The notes under the pieces are model-generated. The model ran no database searches. It saw nothing but the letters and a program-made list of their open reading frames with translations, and was not told the origin of the DNA. Below are positions 21,794 through 28,586 of a DNA stretch of 28,709 nt, piece after piece (positions within the stretch are counted from its first letter, which is position 1; each line of letters begins with the position of its first letter). This stretch comes from Cyanobacteria bacterium UBA4641 (GTDB lineage: Bacteria; Cyanobacteriota; Vampirovibrionia; Gastranaerophilales; Gastranaerophilaceae). The position numbers and the translations under genes were made by a program. Location of the stretch: NCBI GenBank assembly GCA_002405805.1, contig DHMN01000028.1, positions 100,331-129,039 on the forward strand, in the 5' to 3' direction.

Positions 21794-21830
21794 AGGACTT
21801 TGAGGTCAAATTCAGAGTCCTTTTATTTTT
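21794..21830 (+). terminator. terminator after glycine-zipper paralogue 1
   Basis: AGGACT-T-TGA pairs with TCA-G-AGTCCT around an 8-nt loop and is followed by TTTATTTTT. Confidence 0.75.
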
Positions 21831-21929
21831 ATTTACATTAGTTTACAAAACAAGCAATTCCAAAACAAAAAAATACTTTATAAAAATATAGGGGAAATAA
21901 AATTTCTACGGGGAAAGGAAAAAGAGAAA

Positions 21930-23072
21930 ATGGGAATTTGGTCTATTGGCGCAAAATTGTTTAGTTATGGCAAACGCGCACTTAATGTAGCACCTGAACT
22001 TATTTTAGGAACAGGTTCTGAAAAACTTGGCTCAGCAATGCGCTCAGCTAAGGGTTCTATATTTACAAAAGCTAAAGCAGGAGCTATCGCATTAGAAAAA
22101 GATGTTGCGAAAAAAGCTGCTTCAGGCGGATTTTTAAAACGAACTTTGAAAAACTTGATATCAACACCGAAATCATTGCTAAACGGTGCTAAAGTCGGTG
22201 CCAGAGCAGCAAAAATCGCAGGCAAAAGTTCTACGCTTGGTGGCTTGAAAGGTATCTTTAAGGCAGCCGGTAAAAAAATGCCATTCATCGGCGCTCTTGT
22301 AACTATCGGCTTTGAACTTCCTAATATTATCAAAGCCGGTAAAGATAAAGGGGTCGGTGCAGCGTTAGCAGAAACCGGTAAAGCAGGTGCAAGACTCACC
22401 GGAGGTGCAATCGGTGCTGCAATCGGTTCAGCAATATTGCCTGGTATCGGTTCATTTATCGGTTATATGGCAGGTGATATTTTAACAGGTATGGTTGTCG
22501 GCAAATCTTATACAGAAGAACAGGAAGAAGCACAAGAGGTTGCTCAAGAAGGTCAAACACAGACTCAACCGACAAAATACTCTGAAGAAGAAATCACTCA
22601 ATTGAAACAAATTGGTATGAGCGATGAAGAAATTGCGCAAGCTCAAAAAAATGGGTTTACAATGGCAGATATACAACAATTTATTGCTCAAACTCAAGCT
22701 CAACAAACTGCACAACCTGATAATACTCAAGTTGCTACAGACACATCAGTTCAAGCTCAGCTTTTGCAACTACAACAAGAAAATGCTCGATTGCAACAAC
22801 AATTAAACTTGATTCAAGGTTCAGCAGGACAAACTCAAACAGAAACTACACAAGCTCCAGAACAAACTGCTCAAAATAATGATATACCGCTAATTCAAAC
22901 ACCATCAACTTATGGAGTTGGAGGAGGATTAAATTATGGAACAACAACAGCTAATCCATATTCAACAAATCCGTATTCAAGCGATATGTACTATCAACAA
23001 ACATTTAACGGAGCAGGCGCAACACAGTTTCCTGGAGTAAATCAAGTAAATTATTTCAAATACACAGCATAA
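21930..23072 (+). CDS. glycine-zipper protein, paralogue 2
   Basis: 380 aa. Same plan as paralogue 1: MG(I)..IG start, GTGSEKLGSAMRSAKGSIFTKAKAG, KKMPFIGALVTIGFELPNI (FELPN at 128-132), zipper AAIGSAILPGIGS (163-175) then IGYMAGDILTGMVVGKSY. It is longer by an inserted segment ~215-330: YSEEEITQLKQIGMSDEEIAQAQ looks like a small UBA/CUE-like three-helix piece, followed by Gln/Thr-rich coil (QLLQLQQENARLQQQLNLIQ). The end repeats NPYS and has aromatic residues. GGGGAAAGG precedes the ATG. Own terminator at 23102. Function unknown; tandem duplication with C-terminal divergence is clear. Confidence 0.78.
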   Translation: MGIWSIGAKLFSYGKRALNVAPELILGTGSEKLGSAMRSAKGSIFTKAKAGAIALEKDVAKKAASGGFLKRTLKNLISTPKSLLNGAKVGARAAKIAGKSSTLGGLKGIFKAAGKKMPFIGALVTIGFELPNIIKAGKDKGVGAALAETGKAGARLTGGAIGAAIGSAILPGIGSFIGYMAGDILTGMVVGKSYTEEQEEAQEVAQEGQTQTQPTKYSEEEITQLKQIGMSDEEIAQAQKNGFTMADIQQFIAQTQAQQTAQPDNTQVATDTSVQAQLLQLQQENARLQQQLNLIQGSAGQTQTETTQAPEQTAQNNDIPLIQTPSTYGVGGGLNYGTTTANPYSTNPYSSDMYYQQTFNGAGATQFPGVNQVNYFKYTA

Positions 23073-23101
23073 ATTAAAAATTTAGACTTAATTAATCCGA
23101 A

Positions 23102-23132
23102 GGAGCCGCTTATTAAGCGGCTCCACATTTTT
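23102..23132 (+). terminator. terminator after glycine-zipper paralogue 2
   Basis: Perfect 10-bp stem GGAGCCGCTT / AAGCGGCTCC with loop ATT, then ACATTTTT. Confidence 0.85.
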
Positions 23133-23307
23133 AGCAAACTCCACAAGTTGGAAAATCTCGTACCGTAGTAAAGGTAGTTGATTCAAACAATTGAGTTAAT
23201 AATCTTTCTATAACTCTTTCTACTGTTTTTACTTCACCTTGTAATTGCTTCAAACTTTCTGCTTTAGTTTCTTGTAATGCGTTTTCAAAAATTTCGTCTT
23301 GGTACAT
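23131..23307 (-). CDS. 58-aa peptide ending in CGVC
   Basis: ATG at 23307 with AGGAG 9 nt upstream and a TAA stop at 23131. The product starts MYQDEIFENALQETKAESL, continues as a strongly amphipathic Glu/Lys/Gln helix (VKTVERVIERLLTQLFES) and ends in a short, different tail, TTFTTVRDFPTCGVC. The charged helix plus Cys-containing tail recalls ribosomally made precursor peptides (leader plus core), but no maturation enzyme or exporter is in the window, so this is only a shape resemblance. It could equally be a small coiled-coil regulator. It is convergent with paralogue 2. Real gene likely from the ribosome-binding site and codon content. Confidence 0.6.
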   Translation of the reverse strand: MYQDEIFENALQETKAESLKQLQGEVKTVERVIERLLTQLFESTTFTTVRDFPTCGVC

Positions 23308-23473
23308 AAATTATACTCCTATTAATCTCAACACTTATATATTCGGAATATTTTTTCAAAACTTTAATCTTTTTGAAAAAAAGTGAAACATTTTGTTACA
23401 AAGGTTAATCTTTTGTAGAGCTTTAAAATATTTTAAAGTAAAATATTACCATATTTGCAAAAAGGATGTATGA

Positions 23474-24310
23474 ATGTTGAAAGATTTCCAACTTACAAGT
23501 TATGATTACTACTCAAACCGTCGTGACATGGAGATTATCTCTTCAATTGTGGATAGTTTGAAAAAAATTTTAGACGAAGACAGCAAACAAGAACAACCAC
23601 TATTTCTAAAGATTTCTGATAATTTAATCATGAATATTGCAAGAAAAGTTGTTCAAGAAAAAAAACGCACTTTCTTAATTGGGATTACAGGTGAAAGTGC
23701 ATCAGGAAAAACTGTTTTTGTAGACAACACAATTAAAGCCTGCATCAAAACAAAAACCGAAGGTATCTACACAGTAATTAGATGTGATGATTACTACAAA
23801 GATACTTCTAAAGAATTGAAAGAGGCAGGAAGTTACGAAGCTTTATTCAAAACAGGTTTCAGCTTTGATACCCCTGATGCAATCGACCTTAATTTGATGA
23901 AAAACCACTTAGTTTCATTGAAAGAAGGACTTACAATAAAATCACCACATTACAATTTTGTAACTTGTGAATCTGACCCAAATGGGGATGAGAAAAAACC
24001 TGCAAAAGTTATTTTAACAGAAGGTTTGTATGTTCTAAATGAAGGCGTGAGAGACATCATGGATGTCAAAGTTTATGTATTCACTCCGCTTGAAGTAATT
24101 AAAGACAGATGGTACAAACGTGCTGCAGAGCGTGGCAAATCAGGCGAAGCTGCAGATTTGCAATTCGCAGATGTTAATAAAACCGCTCAACAATATATTC
24201 GTCCTGCTTACCAAATTTCTGATGCGGTAATTAATGGTATGGTTAGCCAAGAATATATTCAGGTTATTACTGACAAGATTTTCCAAGCATTGAAGGCTAT
24301 TGAGTTTTAG
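23474..24310 (+). CDS. uridine kinase / phosphoribulokinase-family protein
   Basis: 278 aa. Walker A is GESASGKT (73-80), followed by VIRCDDYYKDT, FDTPDAIDLNLMKNHL, SPHYNFVTCESDP and VILTEGLYVLNEGVRDIMDVKVYVFTP, the usual order in uridine kinases; WYKRAAERGKSG is the lid arginine region. The first ~65 residues are an N-terminal extension absent from classical Udk (about 210 aa). Most likely a nucleoside kinase or PRK-like sugar kinase; the substrate is not certain. A GGATG-rich purine stretch precedes the ATG. A bidirectional terminator follows. Confidence 0.85.
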   Translation: MLKDFQLTSYDYYSNRRDMEIISSIVDSLKKILDEDSKQEQPLFLKISDNLIMNIARKVVQEKKRTFLIGITGESASGKTVFVDNTIKACIKTKTEGIYTVIRCDDYYKDTSKELKEAGSYEALFKTGFSFDTPDAIDLNLMKNHLVSLKEGLTIKSPHYNFVTCESDPNGDEKKPAKVILTEGLYVLNEGVRDIMDVKVYVFTPLEVIKDRWYKRAAERGKSGEAADLQFADVNKTAQQYIRPAYQISDAVINGMVSQEYIQVITDKIFQALKAIEF

Positions 24311-24330
24311 AAAATAATATAAATCTTTTA

Positions 24331-24370
24331 TAAAAAGGGCGGACAGCTTTGCTGTCCGCCCTCCTTTTTT
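24331..24370. terminator. bidirectional terminator between convergent genes
   Basis: Perfect 11-bp stem GGGCGGACAGC / GCTGTCCGCCC with loop TTT, TAAAAA on the left and TCCTTTTTT on the right, so it serves both strands. Confidence 0.88.
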
Positions 24371-24382
24371 CTGATGCAAAAC

Positions 24383-24658
24383 TTAAAATGCCCTTTGACA
24401 TTCTGTACACTGAGGTACAAACTCAATCGGTGCAGCACACCCACAAGGTTCACCTTTTTTAATTTTTACACCATGCAATTTTTCACACTTCGTTAATTTT
24501 TGCTTTTTGCATTTTGGAACTTTCACACATTTATTACATTGCCTAAAACCGGTAAACGGATTCAAACTGTTTGGACCTTCATAGGTCCACGCAAAAGCAC
24601 CTTGAGCAGGAATAGCTAAAAATGCAAATAAAGTAAGCATTGCTAAAAAATTTTTCAT
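24383..24658 (-). CDS. small secreted Cys-rich protein
   Basis: 91 aa with a clear signal peptide (cleavage after AQGAFA, ~23). The mature ~68 residues are basic and hold eight Cys: CNKC, two single Cys in KVPKCKK and LTKCEK, CGC, and CTEC near the end. Two CxxC knuckles plus a CxC suggest either metal binding or a disulphide-rich extracytoplasmic domain. No family recognised. AAAGGAG precedes the ATG. Monocistronic, convergent with the uridine-kinase-like gene. Confidence 0.78.
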   Translation of the reverse strand: MKNFLAMLTLFAFLAIPAQGAFAWTYEGPNSLNPFTGFRQCNKCVKVPKCKKQKLTKCEKLHGVKIKKGEPCGCAAPIEFVPQCTECQRAF

Positions 24659-24810
24659 AAAAACTCCTTTATCTAAAACTTGGATTACACCTAACGACTA
24701 CATTATTATTTTAAAAGTTTTAAATAAAATAACCATGCCCAAATGAAGAATAAACATTCACCATTTTATGTAAGAACATTTAGCTAAATTTTTATCTCAA
24801 ATTAAAAGTA

Positions 24811-24890
24811 TGTCATTTTGAAAAAATTAAAAATCTTGTCAACAAATTGCTAGGTTTAACTTTTATTCTATTTATACCATCCTATTCATC
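24811..24890. repeat. family A long-arm palindrome, decayed (A13)
   Basis: It begins TGTCATTTTGAA then ATTAAAAATCTTG, matching the left arm of 13100-13160, but the right arm is heavily mutated. Confidence 0.55.
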
Positions 24891-24905
24891 AAGGGTCGAT
24901 GTGTC

Positions 24906-24926
24906 ATTCTGAACTTGATTCAGAAT
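24906..24926 (+). repeat. family A palindrome A14
   Basis: Arms ATTCTGAA and TTCAGAAT with loop CTTGA: a third stem sequence in the short form. Confidence 0.82.
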
Positions 24927-25190
24927 CTTTTCCATAATCAAGATTAATCAAATATATTTATTGATAACATTATTTTCACGCACTTCGTGCAGGGATGCTT
25001 TTGGTAGCAAAAGCACCGCAAAACCACCAACACGCCAACGTTCACATCAAACTAAAAACTCGTATTATAGCCGAATAACTCGTCACTTTCGTTCCTCAAA
25101 CAAATTCGGTTTTTGTCGTTTACTCGTTTTGTTTGATTGCTCACTTTTGGCTATTGTCGGATTGTTGACCTGTGTGTTTAATTACATGTC

Positions 25191-25253
25191 ATTCTGAAAG
25201 CTTAGAAAATTTGTGTGAGTGTACGAACACATAATTTTCTTGCTATTCAGAAT
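25191..25253 (+). repeat. family A long-arm palindrome A15
   Basis: The outer arms are ATTCTGAA / TTCAGAAT as elsewhere, but the inner arms are new: AGC, AGAAAATT, GTGT paired with ACAC, AATTTTCT, GCT. Right flank CTCTAAC. Confidence 0.85.
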
Positions 25254-25287
25254 CTCTAACTGAACAAGCAACACTTGGTCTAAGTAG

Positions 25288-25307
25288 GTCAGCATTGCTA
25301 TGCCGAC
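25288..25307 (+). repeat. family B hairpin B4
   Basis: GTCAGCAT, TGCT, ATGCCGAC with flank AGTAG; seven of eight pairs form. Confidence 0.6.
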
Positions 25308-25348
25308 AGCATAAATTTTATACAATTACCTATTACAACACCAGCTAC

Positions 25349-25388
25349 AAAAAATCCGACTCTGAATAATCAGAATCGGATTTTTTAA
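25349..25388. terminator. terminator of the SLH gene
   Basis: AAAAATCCGA-C-TCTGA pairs with TCAGA-A-TCGGATTTTT around ATAA; A-run and T-run lie on both sides, and the SLH gene ends 24 bp away on the minus strand. Confidence 0.8.
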
Positions 25389-25409
25389 CTATTTTCAAAA
25401 AGCTAAAGA

Positions 25410-26681
25410 CTACTTAGCGATGCTAGCATCATCTAACAAGATAACCTTAACTTCTTCGCCTTGTTTAGCACTGTAGTTCAATCCAGGAGTAACCAAACCT
25501 GTAATTAAACCAACACCAGCACCAACAGGAGTACCGATAGCGATACCAGTACCTACTTTGTCTGGGCTAGGGATGAATGAGAAACCAACACCTGCGCCAG
25601 TACCAACAGCAGCACCACCAACAGTATACAATGCAACTTTACCAGCTGTCATCCAAGGACCTTCTTTCAAAGCATAATCTTTGTAGAAAGGTTTAGCATT
25701 CAAGTCAACAGTTTTTCCGTTTGGAGTAACAACTTTGTTAATTTGAGCGTATACTCTAGCGTTTTTGTTGAACCATTGTGGGTCTTTAATATCTAATACT
25801 GAACCGTAGAAGATTGAACCAGCTGGGAACAATACTGTACCTTCGTCAGTTTTAATATCTTCCGGGTTAGTGAATGTTACAGAATCACCTGCAGCATGTA
25901 ATTTTGATTTGAATTGTTCATTGAAAGCAATTTCCAATACGTTACCTTCTTTGATGATATTTCTCAAGTTAGTAACAGTAACATCGTGGCTAGGAGCTTT
26001 CTTAACCATGTTCAAGTGTTCAGTACCAACAACAGTTTCAGTAACGTGTTTGTATTGAGATTTAACAAGGTCTAATCTTTGTCTCAATCTGTATAACAAT
26101 ACAGCAGCTTCAGCTCTTGTTAAGTCATCAGTTGGTCTTAATTCGTTTTCATTAGGATGGTTTACGTAAATACCATAAGATAAAGTTTTAGCGTAAACAT
26201 CGTTTGCCCAAGCTGGAACAGCTTTAGCATCAGAATATTTTGACAAGATTGAAGAATCAACGTTAGCGTCCATTGTAATATGGCTGATAACTGATTGTGC
26301 TTCATCTCTTAACATAGCTCTGTCAGCTTTGAATGTTCCATCCGGATAACCGTATACAAGACCCAATTGTTGAGACCTTGCAATTGGTGCATAGTCTTCT
26401 GAAGATTTTTTAACATCTGAGAATTTCAATTTAGTTTTAACTTCTAAATCTTCATTACCCAAAACTTTCAATAATGCTTTAACAAATTCAACTCTTGACA
26501 TTTTGCCTTCTGGGTTGAAGTTGCTACCAGTCAATGTCATAACAGAATCGCTTACTACACTTGCAATTTCAGGTTGTGCCCAATAGTTTTGAGCAACGTC
26601 ATCAATACCTTGGTAAGCAAATGCAGGAGCAGCACAAGCGATGAAACCACCTACTAATAAGCTTGCTAAAATTTTTTTCAT
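25410..26681 (-). CDS. SLH-domain surface protein with glycine-rich C-terminal domain
   Basis: 423 aa. A signal peptide (cleavage after AFA, ~22) is followed by three SLH repeats (~24-80, 85-140, 145-205) with VAQNYWAQPEI, YGYPDGTFKADRAMLRDEA and LRPTDDLTRAEAAVLLYRL, which bind cell-wall polymers or link envelope layers. After a linker, ~265-330 (VLFPAGSIFYGSVLDIK, RVYAQINKVVTPNGKTVDL) has strands like VirB10/TrbI-type beta domains, then a glycine zipper (GGAAVGTGAGVG, IGTPVGAGVGLITG) and the end GEEVKVILLDD. The VirB10 likeness is inference. Strong promoter and GAGGAAG site suggest high expression, as for a structural envelope protein. Confidence 0.85.
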   Translation of the reverse strand: MKKILASLLVGGFIACAAPAFAYQGIDDVAQNYWAQPEIASVVSDSVMTLTGSNFNPEGKMSRVEFVKALLKVLGNEDLEVKTKLKFSDVKKSSEDYAPIARSQQLGLVYGYPDGTFKADRAMLRDEAQSVISHITMDANVDSSILSKYSDAKAVPAWANDVYAKTLSYGIYVNHPNENELRPTDDLTRAEAAVLLYRLRQRLDLVKSQYKHVTETVVGTEHLNMVKKAPSHDVTVTNLRNIIKEGNVLEIAFNEQFKSKLHAAGDSVTFTNPEDIKTDEGTVLFPAGSIFYGSVLDIKDPQWFNKNARVYAQINKVVTPNGKTVDLNAKPFYKDYALKEGPWMTAGKVALYTVGGAAVGTGAGVGFSFIPSPDKVGTGIAIGTPVGAGVGLITGLVTPGLNYSAKQGEEVKVILLDDASIAK

Positions 26682-26722
26682 TTCTACTTCCTCTTTTCTT
26701 ACAGTAAAACTTTTACGTTTAT

Positions 26723-26751
26723 ATTATAATATAATAGAAAAGAAATGTAAA
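26723..26751 (-). promoter_or_regulatory. promoter of the SLH gene
   Basis: Minus strand: TTTACA, 17 bp, TATAAT. Confidence 0.65.
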
Positions 26752-26754
26752 TAG

Positions 26755-26773
26755 TTTTTGGCATGCCCAAAAA
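26755..26773. promoter_or_regulatory. candidate operator upstream of pyk
   Basis: TTTTTG, GCATGC, CCAAAAA: a near-perfect palindrome (one extra C) between the SLH promoter and the pyk ribosome-binding site. The only GC-centred palindrome in this gap; the regulator is unknown. Confidence 0.35.
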
Positions 26774-26799
26774 TAACCCCAAATAAGGAGAAATAGAAA

Positions 26800-28233
26800 A
26801 TGAGGAATTTAGCACAGACTAAGATTGTATCAACACTTGGACCGGCTTCAACTTCTGAAGAAATGATTAGAAAGTTGTACCGTGCAGGTGTTACCATGTT
26901 TAGATTGAACTCTTCACACGGAGACATGGAAACTCACCAAAAAACTTTGGATACAATCCGTAAGATTGAAAAAGAAGAACACACAATTATCCCTGTACTT
27001 TTAGACTTGCAAGGTCCAAAAATCAGAGTTGGTCAATTTGATGAACCAATTCCTGTTACAGCAGGCGAAACTTTGAAATTCAGGCACCAAGACAAATACG
27101 AAAACGATATTATCCCTGTTGATTACAAAGGCATCGCAGAAGACGTTAAATCTGGTGACAAAATTCTTATCGATGATGGTAAAATCCAACTTACTGTTGA
27201 AAAATCAGAAGACAAAATCGTTTACGCTAAAGTTTTGACAACTGGCGTAATTAAACCAAGAAAAGGTTTGAACCTTCCTGGCGGAACAGCAAGTTTGAAC
27301 ATCTTAACTGAAAGAGATAAGAAGTTTGTAGATTTTGCTCTTCATAACGATATTGATTACTTGGGTCTATCTTTCGTTAGAAATAAAGAAGATTTGCAAT
27401 TGTTGAGAGGAATTTTGAACGAACACAATTCAAGATTGAGAATTATTTCCAAAATCGAAAAACCTCAAGCTTTGGATAATATTGATGATATCATCGCAAA
27501 TTCTGACGGTATAATGGTAGCTAGAGGCGACTTGGGTATTGAAACTCCAATTCAACAACTTCCAATCGTTCAAAAAACTATCATCAAAAAAGTTAATGCA
27601 GCAAGAAAACCTGTTATCGTTGCAACTCAAATGTTAGAAAGTATGATTGAAAACCCAATGCCAACAAGAGCTGAAGCATCTGACGTTGCTAACGCTATTT
27701 TGGATGGTGCTGATGCAGTTATGTTATCAGGTGAAACTGCTGCCGGCAAATACCCTGTTGAAGCAGTTACAATCATGAAGAAAATCGCAGAAGATATCAA
27801 CAACAGCGAATTGATGAGAAAGAACAAATTTCCTAAAGAAATGAACACTGAAGGTAATCCAATCCCTATGTCAATCGCTTTATCTGTAGCAGATGCTCTT
27901 AAAAACTTGCCAAGAGCAAAAGGTATCATTGCTTTGACAGCTACAGGTTACACAACAGCATTGATTTCTGAATGCAGACCATCTGTTCCGATTTACTCAA
28001 TCTGCGCAGACTTCAAAGTTGGCAGATTTATGCAATTGATGAACAGTGTATATTCAGTAAAACTAGACAAAAACAACATTCAAATCGACAAAGAATCTTT
28101 GCTTGAATTGAACGAATTCCTAGTTAATAACTTGAATATGGAAAAAGGTGACAATGTAATTATCACAGGTTCTGTACCTCATTTGATGTCAGGTGAATCT
28201 ACAAACTTCATGAAAATCCACACTGTTATCTAG
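26800..28233 (+). CDS. pyk: pyruvate kinase
   Basis: 477 aa, usual length without the extra C-terminal phosphotransferase-like domain found in some Bacilli. It converts phosphoenolpyruvate and ADP to pyruvate and ATP, the last step of glycolysis. N-terminal TKIVSTLGPAS, FRLNSSHGD (substrate Arg and Asn), LDLQGPKIRVG, the signature IISKIEKPQALDNID with catalytic Lys, MVARGDLGIE and ATQMLESMI, then a lid/allosteric C-domain (GIIALTATGYTTALISE). Shine-Dalgarno AAGGAG lies 9 nt upstream. Monocistronic, divergent from the SLH gene, with its own terminator. Confidence 0.97.
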   Translation: MRNLAQTKIVSTLGPASTSEEMIRKLYRAGVTMFRLNSSHGDMETHQKTLDTIRKIEKEEHTIIPVLLDLQGPKIRVGQFDEPIPVTAGETLKFRHQDKYENDIIPVDYKGIAEDVKSGDKILIDDGKIQLTVEKSEDKIVYAKVLTTGVIKPRKGLNLPGGTASLNILTERDKKFVDFALHNDIDYLGLSFVRNKEDLQLLRGILNEHNSRLRIISKIEKPQALDNIDDIIANSDGIMVARGDLGIETPIQQLPIVQKTIIKKVNAARKPVIVATQMLESMIENPMPTRAEASDVANAILDGADAVMLSGETAAGKYPVEAVTIMKKIAEDINNSELMRKNKFPKEMNTEGNPIPMSIALSVADALKNLPRAKGIIALTATGYTTALISECRPSVPIYSICADFKVGRFMQLMNSVYSVKLDKNNIQIDKESLLELNEFLVNNLNMEKGDNVIITGSVPHLMSGESTNFMKIHTVI

Positions 28234-28253
28234 TTTTCAGATTAAATAAGAGT

Positions 28254-28287
28254 AAACGGCGATTTGCAAAGCAAGTCGCCGTTTTTA
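28254..28287 (+). terminator. pyk terminator
   Basis: AAACGGCGA-T-TTGC pairs with GCAA-G-TCGCCGTTT around AAA and runs into TTTTTAT. Confidence 0.88.
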
Positions 28288-28308
28288 TATTAAAATGCAG
28301 AAATAAGT

Positions 28309-28461
28309 CTATTTCCTTTTGTTATTAAAATTTTCAGGATGAGCCGAATTTGACAAGATAATTTCATAATATTCATTTTTGTCAATATTCACACCCATTG
28401 TATTTATATCACAAAATTTCTTTTTCTTTTTATTCAATAATTTTTTATAATCTTGACCCAT
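28309..28461 (-). CDS. 50-aa basic peptide, hypothetical
   Basis: ATG at 28461, TAG at 28309. The product starts MGQDYKKLLNKKKKKFCD, then has a short acidic/hydrophobic middle (NIDKNEYYEIILSN) and ends NNKRK. No family recognised. Support is a predicted promoter placed exactly as for the other leaderless genes here (TTGCAT, 16 bp, TAATAT, 6 nt, ATG). The poly-Lys start suggests nucleic acid or ribosome contact, as speculation. Convergent with pyk. Confidence 0.5.
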   Translation of the reverse strand: MGQDYKKLLNKKKKKFCDINTMGVNIDKNEYYEIILSNSAHPENFNNKRK

Positions 28462-28467
28462 AGGTGA

Positions 28468-28495
28468 ATATTAGCATGAATAAATGAACATGCAA
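28468..28495 (-). promoter_or_regulatory. predicted leaderless promoter of the 50-aa gene
   Basis: Minus strand: TTGCAT, 16 bp, TAATAT; the -10 ends 6 nt before the ATG. Confidence 0.45.
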
Positions 28496-28586
28496 ATGGG
28501 ATGTTTTAAAAGCGCTAGAGGGCAAGATGGCGAGATGTCAGCCTCTTTAACGCTATTTTGATGGATGAGAAACACCTTGGTCAAAA

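Larger units (their letters stand above)
24659..25409. other. intergenic repeat cluster 3, no gene
   Basis: A 751-bp gap. After an AT-rich stretch it holds a decayed long-arm family A copy (24811), a short palindrome (24906), a ~200-bp block of different composition (24985-25185) with small hairpins such as GCTTTTG / CAAAAGC, a long-arm palindrome (25191), a family B hairpin (25288) and the SLH gene terminator (25349). Reading frames in the middle block are short and unlike any protein I know. Confidence 0.8.

Noticed and set aside
24961..25197. Possible 78-aa ORF in gap 3
   Set aside because: Low-quality composition, no ribosome-binding site, and it ends in a family A hairpin.
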